A DNA stretch of 64,000 bases, taken from contig OZ038422.1 in the NCBI GenBank assembly GCA_964036155.1, forward strand, positions 19,367,201 through 19,431,200, read 5' to 3'. Made by a program: the position numbers and the translations under genes. Positions 46,824 to 57,973 of the stretch are shown piece by piece; position 1 is the stretch's first letter, and the number at the start of each line of letters is the position of its first letter. The notes beneath the pieces are model-generated. The model was not told the origin of the DNA and ran no database searches. It saw only the letters and a list, made by a program, of their open reading frames with translations. The DNA is from Diploscapter coronatus (Eukaryota > Nematoda > Chromadorea > Rhabditida > Rhabditidae).

Positions 46824-49800
46824 CTAAAATGTGCAAATCATTGATTATTTTCCCCACTCATTCAGACTTAGATGAGGCATGTCTCTAAGTGCATGTGCAT
46901 CTTGTTGATTTGACCTGTCAGATGTGACATGCCCTCATCTTTTTCTTCAGTTTCGCTGATCCCTATCCCCTTCTCACCTGCAGCGGCAGTAGAAACGAAT
47001 TCAGTGGATTCGCTTATTGATTATGACACAGACGCTCGTGGAGAAAATCGATTGACTGACTGAATTGATCGATCGATTCCTATTGCATCACTTCCACGTA
47101 GGATTAATTACACATTCGGTTGATTTACCCGCAAATCTGAAAATGAATAACTGATGCACGATTGGTTGTTGCGCGAAACATCCACGACTACAATCGATTC
47201 GAATGCATACGATATGTGTAAATAGAGGCAGCAAGGAAATTGGAAATTGATCTGATTCGAGAGATAAACGAAATGAGAAAGGGAATGAGAATCGCTTGCC
47301 AAGTGGTTGGTGGACCACCCGATTCATCGCTTCGCCAGACTTCTTATAATCGACATGTGTCTGCTGAAGACCTAGTGGGGCAGAGAGCAGAGGGCAGAGG
47401 CAGTTAGCGCCTCGTAATTCATGTCGATCTGAACTAATCAATAGCCTCGCAATGCATTCCTTCTCTCCATTCTGTCTCCTGTCTCTCTGTCTGTCTCTTC
47501 ACTCCCTCGTTTTCCCTCTTTGAGGCCCCGTTTTCCTTTTTCGACTCCGCTTTTGCGACAATAAAAAATGGCTTGCAATTGCACTCGCCTGAGGCGAGAA
47601 AAGCTGAAGTAAAGACCGAAAGAGTGGGGAAAACCGAGAGACGAGGAGGGAGGAACGGTAGAAGTGAAGGAGAGGGAGAGAATGCACACGGCACTCTGCA
47701 CAGCCACAAGCTGACTGTAAAGAGAATCGAAGAAATGGAGAGAGGAAGGCGTGTTTGAAGAAAGAAAGAAGCAGAAGGAAGAACGAAGAATGCACTCGTG
47801 CACTAAAGGCTTTCAACATTTTGCGAGCCCTTTTTCTGGAGGCCTGAAGGCACGCATGCATACATGTATGGAGGAATGAAGAAAAAGAAACATGCATGCA
47901 TTTGCCATACATAGCGTAGCAGGTGTTGACATAAAATAGCACTTCCTTAAGTAAATGCTGAAAGGTATTTCCCATACCACTTTAAGTTTGAATTAAAAAG
48001 TCGTAAAAGTACATTTATATTGATCTTCATGAAATTTTAAAACAAGAACTATTTTAAATCTTGTCAGAAACTATCTGGGTCGCATGGTAAATCATTTTAT
48101 CTCATAAATTTAGACGCGTTTACACATCACAATAATTGGATTGCATTAGCTAAGCTATGAATTTTTCTTTACATTTCTTCAAAGATTTTGGGTAATGTAT
48201 ACGAAACTAGACTAAATCTAAAACTGAATTATAAGGATTTCGAGAATTTTCCCTAAATATCGAATTATCAAGAAGCATTAGTTCGAGTTCCCAAGCTCCG
48301 TCACTTTGCAAAAATGCATTTATGGTAGTTTAAAAGCAAACCTTTGAAAAGGAAGTATCCTCCCAACTCGAAATATCTCAAAAATCGGCAATACAAAACT
48401 AATCTGCACGATCTGCATGAACAGCCCTTTGCACATCAAGATGCCCCAGTTGTAAGTCCTCAGGCAAATTTCCCTTCCCCTTCTTATCCGCACGCAATTC
48501 ATTGATTTCCTCGTCTTTCTTGTGAAGACAGCGACCCACTGTGGTCAGGGGTTCACATTTACATTTACTCGCTCCATTCCCTCCCCGGTTTGCATCATTT
48601 CATTACGAGTTTTCATATTTAGTGACGACGAAAGCGTTGACAGTTTTATTTAGAAAAAGAGAAAAAAAAAACCCGCATCTAAACGACTGGTTTCAGAGGG
48701 AAAAGAGGGTCGACTGTGCAGAGTGGGGAAGGAGAAAGGAATGGAAGAGAGACCGAACGAGTAGAGAAGCTGCATTCTACAATCGGGTGAGAAAAAGGGG
48801 AAGGGAAAAGAGGGCTACTTGTTACTGTTGCCCGATTCTGCTGGAAAAAGCTGCTAAGTACTGTCAGCTGCCACTTTCAACCTTTTGACTAAACATTCAC
48901 AATTTTTTTAACCTGAAATTTCACTTCCGACTTCAAAACCATTTTTCTATTTTTTGTATTCAAGTAAATTTTAAAATTAGCATCTTTATAAGTGGTGTCT
49001 GAAAGACAAGGAAGGGGATTCACATATTGATTCAGTTGCCACGCTGGTTGGTCGATTCGAGAGATGGGGAGATTTTCTATTATCCATTCGGGAAGAATGA
49101 TATCCATCCCATACCATATTAAAGGTAGAAATGGCGATTGACGAAATCCAGATGGATGGACGGTATTGCATAAAAAAATCATAGATACATGGGTCCATTT
49201 AGAGCGTTTCGTGTCTTAATCCTACATTCCCTCACTCCATCTCACTACTATGTTTCCTTGTAGTTTTAAACTCGCGAAAAAATCAAATTATTCTCAGTGT
49301 TGTAATACGGTAGTAAAAGCAAGCTGTTTTGTTGAAACAGTACATTTGGGACTAACGAATTGCTAGCCTAATTGAATTTGAAACGTGGGAATATGTTAGG
49401 GGTGCCAGAAAACAAATTGATTTCTCACGAAAATGTGAAATTTGAAATGCCAAATACTAAACAGGCTATTTGGACCGTATGATTGTCTGATGGCTGATGG
49501 CGCACTGATAAGAACACGGAAAGAAATGAAAGACAGGGAAGAGAAAGAGTCAGAGACAAAGGCGAGGAAGGAGATGGAAAAGAGATGCGGACTGTTTGGA
49601 TACAGAGGAAGCAGGGCACAGGCAACCAGGCACCGCACAGACCGACTACACCATACTCGTCGCCTCGTTCCACACGCACCGACAAACTCTGTCTCTCACA
49701 CTTCCATCGGTAAATATTATTCGCATTAAAACAGTTAATAGATCAACTCAGCTCTGACCACCAAAAATCATCACAGAAAGAATCAATTTGAAAATTATAA

Positions 49801-52516
49801 AAGTGAAAACTTGTTAGAGCCTTGCTAGAACCTTGAAGAATAGTGAACATGACGAAGAGATTTCGCAGGTTACGAAATATTACACACAATCGCAAACATA
49901 ACTGCTAGAATCGATATTATTGATCTAGTGATCTAATGAATTAATAATCGATATTGGTTGTCGAAGACAGTACAAATTCTGCACACATTCCTCATTACTT
50001 TCCCCTTCTAGTTCAGTTTGCCTCTTTTTTCATTTCACTTGCACAGCTCGCACCCAGTCCTCAGTCCTCAGTCTGCAGACTGCAGTCTCATTCCACATTT
50101 CCATCTACAAACAGGCGTTTTCCCTCTGTTCATCCATTCGCTGCTTGCTTTATGCTGCATTCAGATATAACAGCCAATATGACCAAAATTTACAGCAAAG
50201 CAACGACAATAATCGAAGTCATGAGAATCATGACGAAACTCAATACTTGCATTTGCACGGAACAGGGAATATATTGAATTGCACTACATCCGCAATTCGC
50301 AATTACAAATGAAATAACATTATTCCACGAGCAGAAACGAAATTAAATTTTATGGACTAGAACCAATTGATAGACATTGATTACTGGAAAAGAGAAAATC
50401 AACATGAAAAGAAATGAATATCTGATTTTGCTTCGTAACAACCGGCATTCGTTATGGTAACTTTGCATTTGAGCTTCGTGGGAAAAAGACTAGGAATATG
50501 GATAAAGGAATGCATGGATATGATATTTGTCACATCTCAGCTGCTTGGAGAAAGCAAATCAATATCTATTCAAGTGTAAGTGAACGGGAGATAAATGAAG
50601 GAATCAAAGCACATTTTACGAACAAATCAATGGCTGCAAATAAAAGAACGAAAGTTTTCGAAATCAAACGATGTAATTTACGAATTTGACGAAGAAAGTA
50701 GATAATTGCGACTCGAGTATTGGCTATCCAGAGGAGTGTCAAGCAAATGGTACAGAAACACGCAGAAGTGGTCGATATTCGGTGGAAACAATTGAGAAGA
50801 AATTGAAACACAAATGAAGGAAGGAAAATATTTGAGAGTGCAAAAGAGAGGAATGGAAGCGGAGGGAAGGGAAGGGAAGAGAAGAGAAAGCGAAAAGAGA
50901 CAGCACGCAAGGGGAGAAAAAGGAACCTCCTCGCGACGCGTCGATGAAAGAAAGGGGGAAAGAAGCAGAGACAAGATAGGGAGGAGAGAGAAAGAACAGA
51001 GGCAGAGACGCAGAGAGGGAAAACCAACCATAGAGTTCACCACCACATAACCACTTTGCAGCTTGCAGAAATAGATTCATCACCAGAAACCAACAGATCT
51101 ATGAGCATTCAAGCATTTTAACTTGTGAAAAAGTTGAAAACACAATCACGGAAAGTTTGAGTTAGTTTTGGTAAAAGGGGGTTGAAAGTTGATGAAAGTA
51201 ATTAACTTTGCATGAATAATGAGTATATCAGGCAGAAATAAAATGCTAAAGTGAAGAATGAAGAATAAACTTCAACTTTGGAAAATAATGACATTTATCT
51301 AAAAATGTAGAATATCTTATGAGAACTATGTTAAACCAGATGCACTCGGAATTATTCAGGATTGACCTAATTTATTCGTCTCACGACCCCCCTCAAAAAT
51401 CTGCAATGATCTGCACATTTTCTCCATGCATTTGAAATCGCAGCGGAGGTTTCATTTTCGTCTAAGTTGTGCATAAGAAAATGGAAATATCGATTTAAAG
51501 TATTATTTGAGCCATTTATTCACCCAAGAGAGCAGAAATATTAAAGTTTTTCACGAGATCACTGCGATGAAAATGATGCAACTTTATCAGTTGAAAGCAT
51601 AGTTGATTAAACTCATTGAACCTCAAGCTTGTTTGGACATTGCGCTTGACATAAAATTATAACATTAGATAAACTTCAGTTAATGTAATCATTTTAGATC
51701 ACTGATTAGATAATGATTAAAAGAGCTAAACAGGCCTTCAATCATTTTGGGAAATGATAGGAGAGGGAGTCCAATTTAACTTTTTCCTATAAAAGTCATA
51801 TGTACATGTGAAAATTCGCAACAAAACTTCCGTGTAACATTTTGGTTTAAAGAGCATCCGCAGGAAAAGTGAGGCGTAAGTCCTCCTTAGGTATTGTGGT
51901 ACAAACATTTAGAATAATGTGACTATTAAGATATTTATTCTACCGAATTTTTTATCTACAATATTGGATAAAAATAAAGGATTATTGTCGGCAGATATGT
52001 ACCTCCTAGTAATATAGAAGTTTCTGAAGAAAGGTTCAGTTAAAGCTGATAATAAACCAGGTTTATTCCATATCATGCATTTTTCGAACTTTAGTACGCT
52101 ATTACTTTATTCGGTGCTTTTAGTGGATTGATTTATCCTTAATTTGAGTTGAATTTTAAAATTTATTCGAAATGATACTTTTTTGTGAAGTGTTCCATTA
52201 CATAATTAATAATCACAAGGCATAAATGCAAGTAACCCCGTATTTAACAGATATGCTTTTAATTTGTTTGATTTGATTTGACAATATCGATTTGTCGAGA
52301 TTCCTGTCAAAAGCTGTGGATGCAGCTTCTTTAATATCAAAGTGCCTTCTGTCATTCATTTCACTATTTTCTCCCTATCTTTTTCATCTATCGATTTTTC
52401 CAATTCGATTCCTAAAACTCATACTTTCATGGAATGGAAAATAAGTTAAATTAATGTAGGACAAACACAGAAATTTCTGTGCGTAATCTTGCAATTATTT
52501 TTTTCGAAATCTAATA
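46824..52516. other. 5.7 kb region without recognised gene, homopurine patches
   Basis: Lies upstream of MED15 and downstream of the COSMC-like gene, both minus strand, so it is probably the MED15 promoter or 5' region. Contains strongly purine-rich plus-strand blocks at about 47590-47790, 48655-48830, 49500-49610 and 50800-51040. Contains the third dispersed-repeat copy at 48275-48372. Open frames here are low-complexity Ser/Phe/Leu or Arg/Glu/Lys products of the biased DNA; none shows splice structure or a family pattern. Unrecognised MED15 5' exons (KIX) could lie here. Confidence 0.5.
48275..48372 (-). repeat. Dispersed repeat, copy 3 of 3
   Basis: In reverse complement it reads ggatacttccttttcaaagg, tttgcttttaaactacca, gcatttttgcaaagtgacgg, agcttgggaactc. 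This is nearly the same as 18671-18785. Confidence 0.7.
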
Positions 52517-54147
52517 TTATGCATTATTACCTCCAGCACCAAAGACCTTCATTTTATGTACAGAGAAATACATCATAATCAGTTGCTTATCATTGAGCTG
52601 TCCGAAAGTGACTGCATGATCACTGCAACAGCCTACCGTTGCTTCAGCTTCCTATAAAACTATATTCTCATTTCAGGGAAAAAATTCTTTAATGACCTTT
52701 ATGTTTGATGCTCTCTTGCCTAGAGAATCTGGTATCAGGGTCCAAGGATCTTTAGAGTGGAAAAGATGCATACCATCCTGAGATACTGATTTTATTATCA
52801 TATAAACCTATAGAGCAAGAAGAGTTAGAATTGTTGTTTCTGTAGAAGTTTGTGAAGAATAATCAAGCTCATTACATGTTTTAGTCGTCATTACCTCATC
52901 TACAGGATCTGCCAACCTAACATCGTTTTCATTTGAACAATAGAATAGAGCAGATTCGGTTGCTCGTGGCAGAAATGTCGATCTAATTTTGTATGGAGAA
53001 TTGTTGCCGAATAATTATAACTAGTCTACCTGCATTTTGCTAATTGGTCAATAGCTGTTTGAGTAACTACAAGACCTGCTTCGACTTTGACTCGATTGTA
53101 GGATATAAAGGGGAAGAAGTACGTCAAAAATGTACTGAAAATGTCTCATGAAATTTCAATAAGTGATTGGTTGCTAGATATTTACGAACTTGTAAACAAG
53201 GTCTGAAATGTGTGTGGGAAGAAATCTGTACCTTGGTTTCGTGACTCGGCCTATAATAAGTGCATCGTTTGCATTGAATGAGTTTAGGGCAACTCTCAAG
53301 TTTGGAACTGATAAGAATGTCTTCTCATCGCCGACAAAAGTCCATTGTGCAGGTGTCTTAAACGAGAAAAAGCTTAAAATGAATAATTAGAAACCCTACC
53401 TCGGATGTGTATTCTAGAACATTTTTGTAAAAGTTCCAGTAAAATGCATTTGAATAGGTATCAATGTAAACAATTTCGTATTTGGCACCTGAAGGATCCG
53501 ATAAAAATCTAGAACATCAAATAATAATGCACCGTTGTCTTTCTTCTTGATTCGTTTACTCGTCGTGAAGAATATGGTTTCGTTACAATCTTTCCCGTAT
53601 GTATCACTAATTGCACTTATTTGCTTGTCGGCAGACTAAATGAAGATAAATTTGCTTCCATGATTGAATAATCTAGACTTACATTTGACCCTCCATGAAT
53701 TATTATTATGCAGCGTAGAAAGAATGTTGGATCAGCGTGCAAAGCATCGTGGTCTGTAATGATTAGAAAAGTTAAAGCTTCAACGTCATGAAAAGTTCTA
53801 ACCAGTAAATGGAACAGGAAAGACATGCTCTGCCGAATCGACAGAATCATTGTAGGTTAGAATGAATCCGAACAGTAGCCCGATTAAAACACCAGTAAAA
53901 AGTGGGAATACGATTTCTCTGGAACAATAGTAAATTGTATCTTGAAAAATGGAACTAAAAATGTGCAGATTTAGGCGAAAGTCAAGTTTCTTGTGTAAAA
54001 ATGAAATAAAAGAATATCGATGTTCGCGATTTTTTTTGTAAAATGAAACAAATCAAACCTTGCTCCTTTCCGATGGCCGCAAAGGAATCCAATTATGGAC
54101 ATCAGAAATGATACGAGTTTCGATGGGCCACAGACGCGTAGCTTCAT
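52517..54147 (-). CDS. C1GALT1C1/COSMC-like type II membrane protein
   Basis: Glycosyltransferase-31 relative resembling COSMC, the ER chaperone of core-1 beta-3-galactosyltransferase. Ten exons: 54147-54059, 53918-53803, 53753-53683, 53635-53533, 53488-53400, 53356-53190, 53134-53030, 52982-52895, 52807-52697, 52651-52517; 357 residues. Two hydrophobic segments near the N-terminus (11-24 and 32-51, VFPLFTGVLIGLLFGFIL); the second fits a signal anchor. Luminal domain: FFLRCIIIIHG, YGKDCNETIFFTTSKR, FYWNFYKNVLEY, and near the end GCCSDHAVTFGQLNDKQLI, close to the COSMC GCCSDxAVTF motif. Where active T-synthase has a DDD-type metal site, this protein reads WTFVGDEKTF, so it is probably not a canonical transferase. 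Alternative: a diverged galactosyltransferase. Confidence 0.75.
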
Positions 54148-56435
54148 CCTTCTTGATTGATTATAACGACTCAGCAGCAAATTAATTGTTTCCTCAGCTC
54201 ACATTGCAGTTTTAAGTTTTACAAGCGTCCTTTCTGAAACAAAAAAATGAAACAAGAAAAAGACGTATCGAAATTCATGGCGAGTCAAAAATCGATGAAG
54301 ACTGCGATCTTTACATAAGTACGGCCAACATGAGTAAATTGTTGAAAAATTGAAATTGTTGGCGAAGAATCGAATGTGCAAGTGAAAAAGTGAGAAAAGA
54401 GGGTAAAGAAACGGAGAAGAAGAAAAAGAAGCAGAAAGTGAGAAAATATAAGTGGTGCGCACCAAATAACCTCGATTGTGAACCGGCTTGGATCGAGACA
54501 TAGAAAAGGCGAAAATGGAAGGAATGATAGAGAAGAATAGAGAAAAGAAGAAAGACAAAGAAGCAGAAAACAGAGAAAGAAGGGTAGATAGAGGAAGAGA
54601 GCATAAAGCCGGGAAGGCGAAGAAGATTTCTCGAATCTCGCAGTTGCAATTCGCATGCTTCTACCCAATTTGAACATGCAATTGAGCTGACGCAAAGCTG
54701 AAAACTGAAATTTTGTGCACATATTGGGGTGACTAAACCATGAAAGTCTGTCGTCTACCAAGTGTTAGCCCAGTTCGACCCAATTATGGGATTATTAGAA
54801 TTTTTCATCATATGCGAAAATCAAAAATTGCTAACTCTTAAGAATTTTCTGAAGAACGTCTGAGCTAGCTAGAGATCTGAATGATAACGTGTTTTAACGC
54901 GACTACATCACTGATAATTACTATGCAAAATGATTTATTAGAAAAATCGATATGCAATTTGTCAGGCAGTTAAAACGAGGATTTCCCAGTTTCTATAGTT
55001 AGAGCAGCAATTTTGGCGAATTTCATATGCTACTTTCCAACAAATGATGTATGAATTTTTTCAGAAAGTAAATTTATCATGCTAATTATCTGTTATGTGT
55101 ATATAGCCGTGCTAAAACGCGCTATCAACCAATTCTGTAGTCTACTTGCATGGGCTACAGAAATTTTTGAAAGACTAGAAATCTTCAATTTTCGCATATG
55201 ATGAAACATTTTTCAATTCTAAAAATCCCATAAATGAAATCGAATCGAACTGAAACTTGGCAGACTTTCATGATTTAGTCGTCTCAATATGTGCATAAAA
55301 TTTCAGCCGGCTTGGTGCACGACAAGTGGGTGATCCTATCTTGAATTCAAAATTCATGCTTGGTTCTATACTTTTGACCGTCACTGTAAATAAGAGTATG
55401 TCGATATTAGAAATAATAGTTCCAGCGTAAATAAAATTAGGAAAATATCGATAAACTTCCTCCCTGAAAGAATACTATTTCGTTAGAAGTTTTGTGCGAC
55501 CTTCAAATCTCAAAAGCAAAACTGCAATCATTGCAAATCGATACGACAAATTTTCAGGAAAGACTCGATATTGTTGAAGATTTCAAGGTTATTTAGCAGA
55601 AAATTATTTTTTTAAATAGAAACTTCGGCAAAGATAGTCTACATTTTGCGCTGCTAAATTGAATATTTAGCGTATTCATAGAATAGAACAAAAGTAAAGT
55701 GTGAGAATATAAAAATGGCGAGGGTCGATAGCCATTAGACAGACAAATGCTAAATTGAATGAGAACGAAACGAATAATGCGGTAAAAAGGAAAGAAAGGT
55801 TAGAAGAAATGTGAAGAAAAGAAAGAGAGATGAATTGAGAGGAACAGGGCAAAGAAGCAAGGTGGTCAGGGTCTATGCAAACAGCAAGGGGATAACCGGA
55901 CCTTCACATTTTCGATGCTCGTTTCTTTGCACCAAAACCATATGCAAATTGCAAAATGCATTGCAACTCATTCGTTTCTTCCCCGATTCTAGTCTTTTCT
56001 CTTTTCGTGATTTTTGCTCTAGCATGCTTCGAATTTGGTCAGTATTGATTTACTGCTTTCTCACTGATAATGATATCACTCTTTCTTTACTCTATTTTCC
56101 ATCTATCTCTCTTTCGTAACAACCCTGCACATGTGATGCATTCTCCACTCGCTATCCGCCCTTCGCTAGGCTTTGCTTTCCCATTTCTCGAATTTTCGGT
56201 TTTTCGTCGAAATTCCAGTGTTTCATTCGGATTTTCTTCTAGAATTCATCACACCCATATTTCACTCATCTTGAATGATTTTCTGACACACTTTTCATAA
56301 AAATAGTTATTAGTTTTGGCGAGATTTTGCCCAATTAATCGTAATTTGTATCATTTGCATCATTGTCATCTTATAGCTTATTTTCTTCGACAATTTTATT
56401 ATTATTATTTTGTTTTCGATTCCAGTTTTCTAAAA
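54148..56435. other. Divergent intergenic region with foldback element
   Basis: Between the start codons of the COSMC-like (minus) and CHCHD (plus) genes. Purine-rich patches at 54360-54625 and 55735-55865, with a large palindromic element between. A TTATT run lies just before the CHCHD start. No gene recognised. Confidence 0.45.
54698..55387. mobile_element. Tc1-like foldback element, about 690 bp, left end truncated
   Basis: The left half (gtgcacatattgg, gactaaaccatgaaagtct, tcatcatatgcgaaaat) recurs inverted in the right half (attttcgcatatgatga, agactttcatgatttagtc, caatatgtgcataaaat). Pairing continues to a centre near 55000. The right terminus in reverse complement is CAGTGACGGTCAAAAGTATA next to TA, typical of Tc1-family ends. 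The matching outer 85 bp is absent on the left. Confidence 0.75.
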
Positions 56436-57573
56436 ATGGTTCGCCGACGCACCGCAGCCCCCAAGCCCTCCGCTCCTGTTCGCAGTGCCTCGCCGAGGTC
56501 GACCAGCTCTCCGCACCAGGCTCCTCCGCCTCAGTCCACCATTCCTCCCAGACCAGGTAATCTCATTCGACTTAATTTAGTCATTTCATGAACCAGGAAC
56601 AATCGGAGATTCCAATACCGTTGCAGCTTGAGAAATAATAATATTTTTACGCGAAAATGATGGATTTGTTTATTTTCAGCAGCTGCAGGAGCGACCCCCC
56701 TGCCTCCGCCCGGCTATGGCGCTGCTCCTTCTCAAGGCCCTGGTCTGTTCGGACAGATGGCCGCTACTGCTGGAGGCGTCGCCATTGGAAGTGCTGTTGT
56801 AAGTTTTCTTCTAGTCTTCTTCATAACGATTCGTGATATATAAAGCGAAAATAGTTGATTTTTTTTTCCAAATTCATTCAATAAGTTTTTGTTTGAAAGC
56901 AGAGATTTCTGAACTCGAACTTAACTTGCTAGTGAATTCGAGGTGAGTTTAAGTAAGTTCGAAATTTTGAAAAGTGCCGAATTAGAGTTGGGTGTGAGTT
57001 CGAAAATTTCGGACTTCTGAAATACTCCGTTTAAAAGAAGTGTTTATTTGTTCTATACTAGAAAATGCTCCAAAATACTTGTAAAAAAGCTAGAATATTC
57101 GAAATTTATTCCAACATTTCGTTTGGATATCAATGATTTATTTCCTAGTGTGCTTATTGAAAATGGACTATTTTTTCTCTTATTCAGGGCCACACTATCG
57201 GCCACATGATGACTGGCGGTGGCTCGCGCGAAGAAGCTCCCGCTCAAGCTGCCCCCGCTAACGCTCCTCAACAGCAGTACGCCAATCCCTGCGAGTTCGA
57301 ATGGAAGCAATTCGTCGAATGGTGGGGCGTTCTTCTTGGTCTTCTACTATTTTACTTTTTTCGAGACCTATGTGAAATTATGCAAAAATTTTTCACACAT
57401 CCACAAGTCTCAAGAAGAAATTCCAACTCTAATATCTACTATCTATTGATTTTCTTGAAAAACTAAAAAAAAAAATTCTTGAAATTTTCAGCAGCCAGGG
57501 CCAGAGCGACTTGTCCCTCTGCTCTGCCTTCATGGACCAGTTCAAGCAGTGCAAATCCCGTTACGGACAATAG
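56436..57573 (+). CDS. har-1: CHCHD2/CHCHD10-type mitochondrial protein (HAR-1-like)
   Basis: Small mitochondrial intermembrane-space protein of 151 residues with a twin CX9C fold. Exons: 56436-56556, 56680-56798, 57188-57321, 57492-57573. The N-terminus is Arg/Ser/Pro/Ala-rich ([18 protein letters not shown]), fitting a targeting region. The middle is a Gly/Ala-rich hydrophobic stretch ([20 protein letters not shown]). The C-terminal CHCH has [11 protein letters not shown] and [11 protein letters not shown], each Cys pair nine residues apart, oxidised by the Mia40 route in the family. Related animal proteins support cristae organisation and respiration. AATAAA at 57774-57779. First of four plus-strand genes in a row. 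Confidence 0.92.
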
Positions 57574-57973
57574 TCGGGCAGATCAGTCAGCTCAATCAGA
57601 TCGATTCCACTCCTCCATTCATTCTGATTAGGTTCCTCACGACTGGCTGGTTTTTCTCAATATTCTCAGAAATACTTTCTGTAAAGATGTATTTCATTTG
57701 ATAGTAGTCGATTTGTAATTTTATCCTAGTAGAATTTTATGAGATTATTCTATACAAAGTTGTTGTGTTGGACAATAAAATTTTGTAGGAAAATGAAGAA
57801 TTCAGGTCAGGTATGGAGTGCATCCTAACTGACAATCAGTGTGAAGGTTATATCGCCTCGCAATGTATCTAGTTTGCTCTTTCACTATTTCACTTTAGTT
57901 TGTTGAACATGTGACTAACAAATATTTCGTTTCATTTTCCATTACCTATTTTCTTCCAGATCCCCCAGCAGTC
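57574..57973. other. Intergenic, CHCHD to HIBADH
   Basis: 400 bp with a CHCHD polyadenylation signal. A polypyrimidine-AG (ttttcttccag) ends at 57960, 13 bases before the next ATG: a probable leader acceptor. Confidence 0.4.

Noticed and set aside
46900..46990. Minus-strand segment reading EEKDEGMSHLTGQINKM, faintly like the third KIX helix
   Set aside because: The frame has no donor that connects to the MED15 exon at 46823, and the preceding residues do not match KIX helix 2; likely chance.
47434..51083. Frames of 90-158 codons on the minus strand
   Set aside because: They overlap one another and mirror the plus-strand homopurine blocks; low-complexity Ser/Phe/Leu translations.
57911..57973. 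In-frame extension of HIBADH (start MTNKYFVSF) as a presequence
   Set aside because: It crosses a strong polypyrimidine-AG acceptor at 57960 and ends DPPAV just before the conserved start; more likely a spliced-leader acceptor region.
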